Origin: JALZUV01 sp964654855
GTDB lineage: Bacteria; Pseudomonadota; Alphaproteobacteria; Rickettsiales; JALZUV01
Assembly: GCA_964654855.1 (NCBI GenBank)
Contig: CAZZJS010000002.1
Location: 62,001-126,000, forward strand
DNA: 64,000 bases
Reading direction: 5' to 3'
The notes below the pieces were generated by a model. It was not told where the DNA came from, did no database searches, and was given only the letters and a program-made list of their open reading frames with translations. Within the stretch, counting starts at the first letter, position 1; every line of letters begins with the position of its first letter. Positions 35,046-43,245 of the stretch are shown one piece after another. The position numbers and the translations under genes were made by a program.

Positions 35046-35333
35046 ATGACCATTACCACAAAAGAGGCATTCAAGATCGCCAACCTCGCGCGCATTCGCC
35101 TTAGCGATACCGAAGCCGAACATTATACAGGTGAAATTAATAACATCCTCGGTTGGATTGAGCAGCTACAGGAAGTCAATACCGATGGCGTAGATCAAAT
35201 GACCTCCGTTTGCGAGATGGACTTGCCGATGCGTAAGGATGAAGTCACCGATGGCGGCTATCAAGATGAGATTTTAAAGAACGCGCCAGCCAATGATTAT
35301 GGCTGTTTCGTGGTACCAAAGGTGGTGGAGTAG
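35046..35333 (+). CDS. gatC: Aspartyl/glutamyl-tRNA amidotransferase subunit C
   Basis: GatC is the small chaperone-like subunit of the GatCAB complex that converts misacylated Glu-tRNA(Gln) and Asp-tRNA(Asn) to the correct aminoacyl-tRNAs. The 95-residue protein has the family pattern: AFKIANLARIRLSDTEAEHY, then NNILGWIEQLQEVNTDGV, and the end LPMRKDEVTDG...ILKNAPANDYGCFVVPKVVE. AAGGA lies seven bases before ATG. gatA follows after three bases. Confidence 0.96.
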   Translation: MTITTKEAFKIANLARIRLSDTEAEHYTGEINNILGWIEQLQEVNTDGVDQMTSVCEMDLPMRKDEVTDGGYQDEILKNAPANDYGCFVVPKVVE

Positions 35334-35336
35334 AAC

Positions 35337-36818
35337 ATGACTGATTTAACCAATCTAGGAGTCGCTGAAATCCGCGATGGGCTGCAAAATAAAGACTTCA
35401 CCGCGACTGAACTCGCTCATGCAACTCAAAAGAAAATCCACAAAAATAATGATGCACTAAATGCTTTCATCACCATCACCGATGAAAACGCTTTCGCTGG
35501 TGCCAAAAAGGCCGATGAGCGTATCGCAGCGGGCAATGCAACCGATATGACCGGTGTACCTGTAGGCGTTAAAGACCTCTTCTGCACCAAAAGTGTTCTT
35601 ACCACTGCCGCTTCACATATTTTAGATGGCTTCACTCCAGAATATGAATCGAAAATCACGCAAAACCTATGGAATGCTGGCGCCATTATGCCTGGCAAAA
35701 CCAACTTGGATGAATTTGCGATGGGCTCGGCCAATATCACCAGCCATTACGGAAATGTGATCAATCCGTGGAATGCAGGCGATGGTAAAGACCGTGTACC
35801 GGGTGGGTCATCCGGCGGTTCAGCTGCAGCGGTTGCAGCTGGCCTAGTGCCCGCCGCACTCGGCACCGATACTGGCGGCTCTATCCGTCAACCAGCAAGC
35901 TTTTGCGGTATTGTCGGCGTAAAGCCTACTTATGGACGTTGCTCGCGTTGGGGTACGATTGCATTCGCAAGCTCGCTCGATCAAGCGGGTGTCTTTGCAC
36001 GCTCCGTTGAAGATGCCGCCATCGTTCAGCAAACCATTAGCGGTTACGATAAGATGGATTCCACCTCTGCTAACCGTCCAGTAGAAGATTTCACCGCGCC
36101 ACTCGGCCAAGATATCAAAGGCATGAAGATCGGTATTCCTAAGGAATATCGTATGGATGGCATGCCAGCTGAAATCGAAACACTCTGGCAACAAGGCGCC
36201 AAATGGCTGCAAGAACAAGGCGCTGAGATTGTCGATATCTCGCTTCCACACACAAAATATGCCCTGCCGACTTACTATGTGATCGCACCAGCAGAATGCT
36301 CATCAAACCTCTCGCGCTATGACGGCGTGCGCTACGGCCTACGCGTGATGGATAAGGGCGATAGCCTCGATGCTATGTATGAGAAAACTCGTGCCGCTGG
36401 GTTTGGCGATGAAGTGAAACGCCGCATCATGATCGGTACTTACGTGCTTTCCGCTGGCTATTACGATGCCTATTACAAAAAAGCGCAACGCGTTCGTACT
36501 CTCATCGCTCAAGATTTTGCAAAAGCCTATGAGCAAGTTGATGCGATCCTCACACCAACAGCGCCTTCCGCTGCCTTTGCCATTGGCGAAAAGCAAGACG
36601 ACCCTATCGCCATGTATTTGAACGATATTTTTACGGTTCCAGCATCACTGGCAGGCTTACCGGGCATGTCCATCCCTGCAGGGCTAGACAGCCAAGGCCT
36701 ACCGCTAGGCCTCCAAATCCTTGCACCCGCTTTTGATGAAATGACCATGTTCAAAGTCGCCAACGCCTTAGAACAAGCCGCACAATTTAATGCAAAGCCT
36801 GCGAAGATTGCGGCTTAG
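35337..36818 (+). CDS. gatA: Aspartyl/glutamyl-tRNA amidotransferase subunit A
   Basis: GatA is the amidase subunit that releases ammonia from glutamine. The 493-residue protein has the amidase-signature Ser-cisSer-Lys triad: Lys in VGVKDLFCTK, serines in GGSSGGSAAAVAAG and TDTGGSIRQPASFCG. Length and the C-terminal PAGLDSQGLPLGLQIL are normal. gatB usually follows in this class but here the next gene is a convergent hypothetical whose stop abuts that of gatA, so gatB must be elsewhere. Confidence 0.97.
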   Translation: MTDLTNLGVAEIRDGLQNKDFTATELAHATQKKIHKNNDALNAFITITDENAFAGAKKADERIAAGNATDMTGVPVGVKDLFCTKSVLTTAASHILDGFTPEYESKITQNLWNAGAIMPGKTNLDEFAMGSANITSHYGNVINPWNAGDGKDRVPGGSSGGSAAAVAAGLVPAALGTDTGGSIRQPASFCGIVGVKPTYGRCSRWGTIAFASSLDQAGVFARSVEDAAIVQQTISGYDKMDSTSANRPVEDFTAPLGQDIKGMKIGIPKEYRMDGMPAEIETLWQQGAKWLQEQGAEIVDISLPHTKYALPTYYVIAPAECSSNLSRYDGVRYGLRVMDKGDSLDAMYEKTRAAGFGDEVKRRIMIGTYVLSAGYYDAYYKKAQRVRTLIAQDFAKAYEQVDAILTPTAPSAAFAIGEKQDDPIAMYLNDIFTVPASLAGLPGMSIPAGLDSQGLPLGLQILAPAFDEMTMFKVANALEQAAQFNAKPAKIAA

Positions 36819-37394
36819 TTAATCCAATTGGCGATTTTGCGGTTTCGGCGGAAGCCCTTGCAGCTTAATCCGCTCTTCTGCAATCGCTTTCATAAGCGGT
36901 CGTATATCAGCACGGTTGATTAGCAAATCTTGCGCATGTTTTTTCCCATCCACTTCCGCGAAACCAACATGGGTCTGCTTATGGGGAACGGAATCCAAGT
37001 AATATTGACCTTTCCCAAGCCCTAACCCATCAAGTAACTCACGCCCTAAAGAAAAATCATCTGCGATTGCCTTTAAACCGGCACTTTGAGCCAATTTACC
37101 CAAAGAATAGGGTGGAATTTCCGTTTCAGCGCCTTCTGTCATCACCAGTCGTAATACAATATCTTCCTTACGTTTGAGGGATTTTGCATCATCAAATGCA
37201 ACAGCTTCTATTTTAATCGGGATAGCCGACGCTTGGGATTCATCGGCAATCGCCAAATATCCCTCTAAGCTCTGCACCGCAGTTGAATCCGTCTTTGCAA
37301 ATTTCTCTTCACTCATATCTTTTAAAGTCGCATAAAGCATATCAAGCATCTTTAGCGGTAATTGCTCAGGCGTTATTACATTCACATCACTCAT
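36819..37394 (-). CDS. Hypothetical protein, convergent with gatA
   Basis: I do not recognise this protein. The frame is open from a TTG at 37454 (211 residues); the ATG at 37394 (MSDVNVITPEQLP, 191 residues) is preferred because the TTG would leave only six bases to the divergent gene at 37461. Neither start has a good Shine-Dalgarno. The product is soluble, acidic in the middle, with no membrane segment or known motif; KKHAQDLLINRADIRPLMKAIAEERIKLQG is helical and basic near the end. The stop abuts the gatA stop, so the two genes are convergent without an intergenic terminator. Confidence 0.55.
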   Translation of the reverse strand: MSDVNVITPEQLPLKMLDMLYATLKDMSEEKFAKTDSTAVQSLEGYLAIADESQASAIPIKIEAVAFDDAKSLKRKEDIVLRLVMTEGAETEIPPYSLGKLAQSAGLKAIADDFSLGRELLDGLGLGKGQYYLDSVPHKQTHVGFAEVDGKKHAQDLLINRADIRPLMKAIAEERIKLQGLPPKPQNRQLD

Positions 37395-37460
37395 AGAGTA
37401 AAGAATAGTCCAATCATCGTTAAGAAATTCATAACCCTTCTCACTTACACTCAAATAATA

Positions 37461-37766
37461 ATGGAAATCAAACCAGTCACATCTTGGAAATACGGTTACT
37501 ATCGGGTTAATGATAGATTAAACACTTTCAAACATACTATTACCTGCAAGGTAGATTACTCAGAATTTGAAAGTTTCAAAAGAAATTTAGATACACAAAA
37601 AATACCCTACCCTGAATGGGATTATGAAGATTCTGGCTACGGCCATCATGTATTTAGCATTAGTACGAAGAATGGAATTCAGAAAATAATCAATTCTGGA
37701 GCCAAAGTAGAAAATATTGAAGAGTTTTATCAACGAGTCGTACAAGATCCACCGCTTACTCGTTAG
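37461..37766 (+). CDS. Hypothetical 101-residue protein
   Basis: Unrecognised small protein beginning MEIKPVTSWKYGYYRVNDRL. It is rich in Tyr, Lys and Ile, more AT-rich than its neighbours, and contains DYSEFESFKRNLDTQ and a last helix VENIEEFYQRVVQD. There is no signal peptide or membrane helix, and no obvious Shine-Dalgarno. The stop overlaps that of rimM by four bases (convergent). An open frame extends a further 33 codons upstream but overlaps the divergent gene. It sits where trmD would be expected after rimM, so it may be an inserted orphan; the coding call rests on length and sensible composition only. Confidence 0.5.
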   Translation: MEIKPVTSWKYGYYRVNDRLNTFKHTITCKVDYSEFESFKRNLDTQKIPYPEWDYEDSGYGHHVFSISTKNGIQKIINSGAKVENIEEFYQRVVQDPPLTR

Positions 37767-38281
37767 CCCTTCTTCGCTTCCAATATATCAGGGGCGTTGA
37801 GAGTTATCGTACCCACTTCCATATCCACCTGCGGAAAGGTTTCGTCGGTAAAGCTATACATTTCTTCGGTACCGTTATTGAATTTTACTTCGACCACATC
37901 ACCTGCACCGTAATTGGCCACTTGGGTGACTTTTCCAACCACACGGCCATCGGCGATTTTTATTACGTCTAAACCAACCATATCTTCCATATAGAATTCG
38001 CCTTCTTCGGGCTCTGGCAAGCTGGAACGAGAAATATAGAGCTTTTTACCTTTGAGTAATTCAGCCGCATTGCGATCGATTATACCTTCCATCATCGCAA
38101 GCAGGGCACCACCAGAAACACCATTTGATTTGAGTTTAACCGTATCGCCATTCTCAAAAGAAAGGTCTGCGAAATCGAAGATCGAATCTGCGACTTCAGT
38201 AAAGGTTTTGAGTTTGAAAGCTCCGCGTACGCCATGAGCAGACGTAATCACGCCTACACATACACGTTTCGAATCAGACAT
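37763..38281 (-). CDS. rimM: Ribosome maturation factor RimM
   Basis: RimM binds ribosomal protein S19 and is needed for maturation of the 30S head. The 172-residue protein begins KRVCVGVITSAHGVRGAFKLKTF, a clear RimM signature, and has the C-terminal PRC-barrel with EFYMEDMVGLDVI and TFPQVDMEVGTITLNAPD. It follows rpsP by 17 bases in the usual order rpsP-rimM. trmD and rplS, which normally come next, are absent; a convergent orphan gene occupies the place. Confidence 0.95.
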   Translation of the reverse strand: MSDSKRVCVGVITSAHGVRGAFKLKTFTEVADSIFDFADLSFENGDTVKLKSNGVSGGALLAMMEGIIDRNAAELLKGKKLYISRSSLPEPEEGEFYMEDMVGLDVIKIADGRVVGKVTQVANYGAGDVVEVKFNNGTEEMYSFTDETFPQVDMEVGTITLNAPDILEAKKG

Positions 38282-38298
38282 AGAGTAAAAGCGGCAGC

Positions 38299-38814
38299 TT
38301 ATTCAGCTGGCTTTTCTTCTTCCGCTGGAGCATTTTCTGCTTTTGGCTCTTCCGCCAGAGCTTCCTCAGCCGCTGGAGTATCTTCAGCTGGTGCTTCTTC
38401 CGTAGCGGCAGTTTCTTCTGCCGGAGCTTCCGCTTCTTCAGCTGGTGCATTCTTTGCTTCTTCTACCGCTTCAGCTTCAGCCTTCGCACGCTCTTCAGCA
38501 CGATTTTGCTTACCTGGAGTTTTCACAGATTTCTTCGGCTTAGAAGCGAAATCAGTCACAGGCTCCATTGCGCCAGCGGCAACAAGGATTTTTTCCATAC
38601 GTTCTGTTGGGCGAGCGCCTTTGCTCATCCATGTTTTCACCTTTTCAAGATCAATCACCAAACGCGACTCATCTTCCTTTGGAAGAAGTGGGTTAAACGT
38701 ACCCAATTTTTCGATGAATTTACCATCGCGTGGGGCACGCACATCAGCAGCCACAATACGATAGAACGGACGTTTCTTGGTGCCACCACGGGCTAGACGA
38801 ATTTTAACAGACAT
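38299..38814 (-). CDS. rpsP: 30S ribosomal protein S16 with long acidic Ala/Glu/Pro-rich extension
   Basis: The first 80 residues are a canonical S16 (SVKIRLARGGTKKRPFYRIVAAD-type start; FIEKLGTFNPL; WMSKGARPTERM). The rest, from about residue 85 to 171, is an extension dominated by Ala, Glu and Pro (repeats of the type PAEE, AEEA). Extended S16 tails are known in alphaproteobacteria, but this one is long and very acidic. It is likely disordered and exposed on the ribosome surface. It follows pyrF after 70 bases and leads into rimM. Confidence 0.96.
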   Translation of the reverse strand: MSVKIRLARGGTKKRPFYRIVAADVRAPRDGKFIEKLGTFNPLLPKEDESRLVIDLEKVKTWMSKGARPTERMEKILVAAGAMEPVTDFASKPKKSVKTPGKQNRAEERAKAEAEAVEEAKNAPAEEAEAPAEETAATEEAPAEDTPAAEEALAEEPKAENAPAEEEKPAE

Positions 38815-38884
38815 ATTTACCTAAACTGTTTTATGAATTTCAAGACGGTGCAAATAGCACTCTTAGCCACAGAAATAAAGCCTT

Positions 38885-39574
38885 TTATTGCGATAATGAT
38901 GCAAAAATATCGGCAGCCGCTTGCGCAGGTTCCGCATTTTGCGTGATCGGACGGCCAATGACGAGGTAATTCGACCCCTCCAACATGGCATCTTTGGGCA
39001 TCATAATGCGCTTCTGATCGCCTTTATCGCTACCTGCAGGGCGAATTCCCGGCGTGACGAGGGTAAAATCAGAACCGATTCGAGCTCGAATCGCTGAAAT
39101 TTCACGTGGGCTACATACAATCCCGTCCAAACCATTTTCTTTCGCCAGATCAGCAAGGTCTAACACTTGACCCTCAACCGGTTTATTCACCCCTACCTCG
39201 TATAAATCTGCCTGATCCATGCTGGTAAGCACCGTAACACCGACAATCTTAGGCTGGTTCGGCAAACTTAACGCTGCTTCTTTCGCTGCGCGCATCATAT
39301 CGCCACCGCCGCAAGCATGAACCGTCATCATAAAGCAGTTAATACCCGCAGTCGCACGGATAGCACCAGCAACCGTATTAGGAATATCATGAAATTTTAA
39401 GTCTAAAAACACGGGAATATCCCCTGCGACGTAATTTACGCCCTCCACCCCATTAGCGACGAAAAACTCCAACCCCAGTTTGATACCACCCACATGCGGT
39501 GCTACCGCCTGTGCAAGCCCATGCGCTTGGTCTAAATCAACCGTATCAATCGCTACTAAAACCGGATTATTCAT
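38885..39574 (-). CDS. pyrF: Orotidine 5'-phosphate decarboxylase
   Basis: PyrF decarboxylates OMP to UMP in the last step of pyrimidine synthesis. The ATG at 39574 (MNNPVLVAIDT) is preferred over a TTG at 39610 because it gives the normal length of 229 residues and begins exactly at the first beta strand. The catalytic array Asp-Lys-Asp appears in FLDLKFHDIPNTVAG, and TPGIRPAGSDKGDQKR is the phosphate-binding loop. It is the first gene of the pyrF-rpsP-rimM group and is divergent from the M23 peptidase gene. Confidence 0.96.
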   Translation of the reverse strand: MNNPVLVAIDTVDLDQAHGLAQAVAPHVGGIKLGLEFFVANGVEGVNYVAGDIPVFLDLKFHDIPNTVAGAIRATAGINCFMMTVHACGGGDMMRAAKEAALSLPNQPKIVGVTVLTSMDQADLYEVGVNKPVEGQVLDLADLAKENGLDGIVCSPREISAIRARIGSDFTLVTPGIRPAGSDKGDQKRIMMPKDAMLEGSNYLVIGRPITQNAEPAQAAADIFASLSQ

Positions 39575-39682
39575 AAAAATGGTTATGACAGGCAATAAAA
39601 GCCGCTGCAACCCTTGATTTTTCTCATTCTCTTAAGGATTTCGTCATCAAACCGTAACCCGATTTACATACAATGTAAGGGT

Positions 39683-41314
39683 ATGAGTGTATCTATGACA
39701 CAGAACCAGAGCTGGGAACAGCGCATGAAGAATGGCCAGAACAAGCCAAGCTCAATGAATATGCGTTTGTCCGATGCCTCCAAAGTACAGGCTCGTCCCG
39801 TCTCAATCGGACGTGCGATCACTAAATCACTCGAATATATGCGCGACCACCCCGTTGACTTTGCTATCTCTGTTGGAACTTTCATTGCGGTCAAAGCCCT
39901 TGTAACAATAGCATTCCCCGTGATTGCCGGAATTGGTGCGGCTATGCTCACCGCTGGTATCCTCGGCGTAGGACGTACACTCAACCAAGAAGTCAGAGCC
40001 CGGAATAGACGCGTTGATAAGCTCTATAAATTTACCGATAATCCAAATGCAGAAGATTTAGCCAAAGCCAAAAGCATCGATATTGCCGGCGTCATTGAAA
40101 CAGGCTTTAAACGTGCTGCGCTAACCGGTATCCTCGGTAGTGTGGTGGGAATGGCCCTGACCTCCCTCTTTGAAGGTATTAGTTTTGGGGGTGGAAATTA
40201 TCAAACTTATGGCAGCCACGCTTTCAATATGCCTGGAAATGCAGAGTATAATAAATTTTTAGGAGATTTGGCAGGCAGTGAATCAAAAGGCAATTATACT
40301 GCAACCAATGACTTTGATTATCTCGGAAAATATCAATTTGGCGAAGAAGCTTTGAAAGGTGCAGGCTATTACACTTTCGAAGGTGACTCAACCGATTGGG
40401 AGCGAGGCGATAAAGCCACTCAAAAGAATACGTGGGAAGGAAAGTGGACAGGCAAAGATGGCGTTCATAGCCGTGCTGATTTCCTAAACACGCCTATAGC
40501 ACAAGAAAATGCTGTACGCATATCTATGGCACAACGTTGGGAAACTATCGTGAATAATAACTTAGATGATTACGTCGGTAAAACAGTTGGCGGCGTAGAA
40601 ATCACAAAATCCGGCCTTCTAGCTGGCGACTGGCTCAAGGGCTTTGGTGGGTTACGCAGCTTCCTTGAAAGCGGTGTTTCTAATGCTGATGGCTATGGCA
40701 CACAAATCGCTAGCTATATCGAAAAATTTGGCGGGCATGAAGTCCCATTCGAGATTGATAATCCAGATCAAGTTCCGTTCTATCCGGCACATTCAGCTGA
40801 TTGTCAAAGCACTATCTCCCACACATGGCCGGTTGATCCGAATGTAACGGTGACCACAGGCGACGAATATGGCATGCGTCATCACCCTGTATTCCATAAA
40901 CTGAAAATGCATACCGGCCTTGATATTCCAGCGCCAGCTGGCACTGATGTGCTTGCTTCTGCCGATGGTACGGTACATCAAGTGAATCGTGGTTATAATG
41001 GAGGATGGGGCAACCAAGTTATCATCCAGCACGAAGATGGAAATTTCAGTACCTATAACCACTTATCAAATATTCAGGTTATGCCAGGGCAAGAGGTAAT
41101 TATGGGGCAGGATATTGGTGGCGTTGGCACAACTGGCGTTTCCACAGGTAACCACTTACATTATGAATTACGCGCTGATACGAATGGAAATGGCGTATAT
41201 GACAAAGGTAATATCGATAAATCTTATAATCCCAAATCATGCATTACCGATGCTTCAGGTAAAGGCCGCGTGCTCGTAAATACCTATATTGCAAGCAACG
41301 CTCCTGCTAGATAG
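39683..41314 (+). CDS. Two-domain peptidoglycan hydrolase: lysozyme/transglycosylase-like domain plus M23 endopeptidase
   Basis: ATG at 39683 (MSVSMTQNQ) is preferred because GTAAGG precedes it; the open frame reaches 39614. The 543-residue protein has hydrophobic helices near residues 55-85 and 145-170 (a glycine-rich pair, likely membrane association), then a lysozyme-like domain starting FLGDLAGSESKGNYTATNDFDYLGKYQFG, in which Glu of GSESKGNY is the likely catalytic acid, and a C-terminal M23 LytM domain (MRHHPVFHKLKMHTGLDIP, then GNHLHYELR) with the zinc ligands H..D and HxH. It should cut both the glycan and peptide parts of the wall. No holin or phage gene is near, so it is probably a cellular enzyme. 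Confidence 0.85.
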   Translation: MSVSMTQNQSWEQRMKNGQNKPSSMNMRLSDASKVQARPVSIGRAITKSLEYMRDHPVDFAISVGTFIAVKALVTIAFPVIAGIGAAMLTAGILGVGRTLNQEVRARNRRVDKLYKFTDNPNAEDLAKAKSIDIAGVIETGFKRAALTGILGSVVGMALTSLFEGISFGGGNYQTYGSHAFNMPGNAEYNKFLGDLAGSESKGNYTATNDFDYLGKYQFGEEALKGAGYYTFEGDSTDWERGDKATQKNTWEGKWTGKDGVHSRADFLNTPIAQENAVRISMAQRWETIVNNNLDDYVGKTVGGVEITKSGLLAGDWLKGFGGLRSFLESGVSNADGYGTQIASYIEKFGGHEVPFEIDNPDQVPFYPAHSADCQSTISHTWPVDPNVTVTTGDEYGMRHHPVFHKLKMHTGLDIPAPAGTDVLASADGTVHQVNRGYNGGWGNQVIIQHEDGNFSTYNHLSNIQVMPGQEVIMGQDIGGVGTTGVSTGNHLHYELRADTNGNGVYDKGNIDKSYNPKSCITDASGKGRVLVNTYIASNAPAR

Positions 41315-41357
41315 GTTTTAAATTGATTAAACACACAAAATCCGCTCTATTTTACCT

Positions 41358-41624
41358 ATGATAAACACCCCTCCTACCCTTACCGGACATGAAGAAGCAG
41401 TGATTCTGTTTACGGCTGAGACCAATGATGGACGCCCATTTCATGCTTATATTAAACTCACTTTGCTAAAGCTTGCGGAGTTTCAAGAGGCACAGCTCAA
41501 AAGCGCACCGATTGATTTAAACCAACTTGGTACCGTGCTAGAAACCGGATGGGGGCACGAGCCTTCACAGGAAGTTCACGAGAAAATCGTCGCCGAATAT
41601 GGCGAAGTTATCGACCCTAATTAG
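41358..41624 (+). CDS. Small hypothetical protein (88 residues)
   Basis: An acidic 88-residue protein, beginning MINTPPTLTGHEEAVILF, with no membrane segment. The pattern of strand (AVILFTAETNDGRPFHAYIKLT) followed by helix (LLKLAEFQEAQLKS) suggests a compact alpha/beta fold. It lies 43 bases after the peptidoglycan hydrolase gene on the same strand and overlaps the convergent methyltransferase stop by four bases. I do not recognise a family, and there is no strong Shine-Dalgarno. Length, composition and the tight packing make it a plausible gene. Confidence 0.5.
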   Translation: MINTPPTLTGHEEAVILFTAETNDGRPFHAYIKLTLLKLAEFQEAQLKSAPIDLNQLGTVLETGWGHEPSQEVHEKIVAEYGEVIDPN

Positions 41625-43057
41625 GGCTTCAAACGCATCCACATTTGATACATGCCGGCAAACATATTGGGATCTTTTTGTTCTAACTGATGCCAGTTAT
41701 TAAGATGCGTTTGTTTCGCATCATGCGGATAATATTTTTGATAGAAGCGTTCTCTGGCACTGGTATCATGTTCAAAGCCAAGAAACTCAAACCCTAACTC
41801 CTCTAAAATTTCAGCCAATTGAGGAATCGCATAGCGATGCTCCTGCACATGGAAAATCAAATCTCGACAATCCGACATTGAATAAAAATCTGAACGCTGC
41901 GTTAGCACCTTCCACTTAGCAGCATCGGGTGAGAGCATAAAATCGCGGCGACATTGGCGTATCGCTTCTGGCGTTGCTTCGTAGCCTTCTTTAGCGATCC
42001 ATTCACGCGCCTGCACAACAAATTTCCGAGCCGCTTCGCTATAAAGCGCAATCTTCATCACTCCATTAGGTTTCAGCAAAGACTTTAGCACTTTCCAACC
42101 GGCAATCGGATCTTCCATATGGTGCAGCACGCCGGATGATTCAATTATATCGAATTGCTTATCCAAATGGTCGAGCGAAAGGATATCTGCTTGCAGCAGC
42201 TTTGCCTTATCGTCAAAGCCATATTCTTCAATTTTACTTTTCGCATACCCTAAGCTGGTGGCGCTTAAATCCACGCCTAGCACTTGCGCATCTTTAAAAC
42301 GCGAAGCCACCTGCATGACATGCTGGCCTGTGCCACAACCCGCGATCAACACTTTCGGAGGATCTGTAACTTCGGCAAATACAGAGGCGGGCTGGAATGG
42401 CATGATACGCTTTAACTCTTCAGAAACAGGACGCGACACCGAAAGCTGCATCTGCTCCCAACGCGGATAAGGGTTTTGCTCATATTGCGCTTGTACTTTT
42501 TGCGAGACTTCATCCGTGACTTTTTCAAGTGGTGCAATAGAGGCGGCTAATTCTTTCTCGCGTTGAAGCTGCTCTTTTCGATCCACTGGCGAGTAACACG
42601 CTGCTAACAAAAATTGCCATTCATCTTCTAAATTCAGCGTATCTAAACGAGCGGTTTCTTCATCGCTCTGCCAAAACACATATTCATTGCGGAAACAAAG
42701 TTTCGCCAGCGCTTTTAAAAACGGTTTCCAAGCCTCTTGTTGTGTTTCATCCAATTCTGCCAAGAGCAATGCTTGGCGAACTCGTGTCAACCAATGCTCT
42801 AGAGGCGGGCTCGCCATAATATAATGTTCAAACAAATTAAAGAGCAGCTCATGTTGTATCGGCTGGCTCGTAATTTGCATATCAGGCAGTCGCGTCCAAT
42901 CACGCACCTTCTTATCCAATACAAGAAAGAACATGCCAATATTGAGGAAGGTATTAGAAATCTGCGACGGTTGCTGCAAACGCTGGTTCAATAGCTTGGC
43001 AATCTCAACCGGCACAGCACTTAGTTTCACCCGCTGCAGCACATCCATATAATGCAT
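41621..43057 (-). CDS. SAM-dependent methyltransferase (main part of a gene interrupted by a frameshift)
   Basis: The open frame from an ATG at 43057 gives 478 residues. The N-terminal ~190 residues are helical, TPR-like; the methyltransferase domain follows from about residue 205 with motif I as KVLIAGCGTGQHVMQVASRF, the acidic motif II region LGVDLSATSLGYAKSKIEEYG and DIIESSGVLHHMEDP. TPR plus methyltransferase proteins of this kind are common in alphaproteobacteria; the substrate is unknown. The real gene seems to begin at 43236: the frame upstream of 43057 continues as KEPSEDAFW back to about 43084 and then hits a stop, whereas the -1-shifted upstream frame supplies a natural N-terminus. 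Confidence 0.75.
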   Translation of the reverse strand: MHYMDVLQRVKLSAVPVEIAKLLNQRLQQPSQISNTFLNIGMFFLVLDKKVRDWTRLPDMQITSQPIQHELLFNLFEHYIMASPPLEHWLTRVRQALLLAELDETQQEAWKPFLKALAKLCFRNEYVFWQSDEETARLDTLNLEDEWQFLLAACYSPVDRKEQLQREKELAASIAPLEKVTDEVSQKVQAQYEQNPYPRWEQMQLSVSRPVSEELKRIMPFQPASVFAEVTDPPKVLIAGCGTGQHVMQVASRFKDAQVLGVDLSATSLGYAKSKIEEYGFDDKAKLLQADILSLDHLDKQFDIIESSGVLHHMEDPIAGWKVLKSLLKPNGVMKIALYSEAARKFVVQAREWIAKEGYEATPEAIRQCRRDFMLSPDAAKWKVLTQRSDFYSMSDCRDLIFHVQEHRYAIPQLAEILEELGFEFLGFEHDTSARERFYQKYYPHDAKQTHLNNWHQLEQKDPNMFAGMYQMWMRLKP

Positions 43058-43236
43058 CCAGAATGCATCTTCAGATGGCTCCTTTTAATCGCACGCGTTA
43101 GCAGTTCATAGGAACGGTTTGGCTCTGTTGGCATATAGCGCGCAGCCAATTGGCTGCAACCAATAGCGCTGACCATCATGGCTTTTTCTTGTTTCTGCTG
43201 CGCCTTTCCTTGCGCGCGTTTTTCGGCTCTGTTCAT
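43027..43236 (-). pseudogene. N-terminal fragment of the methyltransferase gene, out of frame at a short A/T run
   Basis: This frame starts MNRAEKRAQGKAQQKQEKAM and continues through ELLTRAIK (residue 51) before becoming unlike a protein and ending at 43027. The downstream frame resumes with K-EPSEDAFWMHYMD. The switch point is the TTTT run at 43083-43086; one additional T would join the frames as AIKKEPSEDAFW. Either a real one-base deletion has split the gene or the base is missing from the assembly. A start within the second fragment, at 43057, would still make most of the protein. Confidence 0.65.
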
Positions 43237-43245
43237 AGAACCAGC

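Noticed and set aside
37362..37460. Upstream extension of the 101-residue orphan gene
   Set aside because: The longer frame would run through the start of the divergent hypothetical gene; the shorter ATG at 37461 is more sensible.
39683..41314. Prophage endolysin or tail lysin
   Set aside because: No phage structural, integrase or holin genes lie nearby, and the flanking genes are core metabolism. A cellular hydrolase is more likely.
42258..42470. Plus-strand open frame opposite the methyltransferase domain
   Set aside because: It is antisense to a clear SAM-binding domain and its translation has no protein-like pattern. Many similar antisense frames across the window were dropped for the same reason.
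43083..43086. Programmed ribosomal frameshift signal in the methyltransferase gene
   Set aside because: The bases around the run do not form an X-XXY-YYZ slippery heptamer in the upstream frame, and no downstream pseudoknot is obvious. A one-base deletion is simpler.
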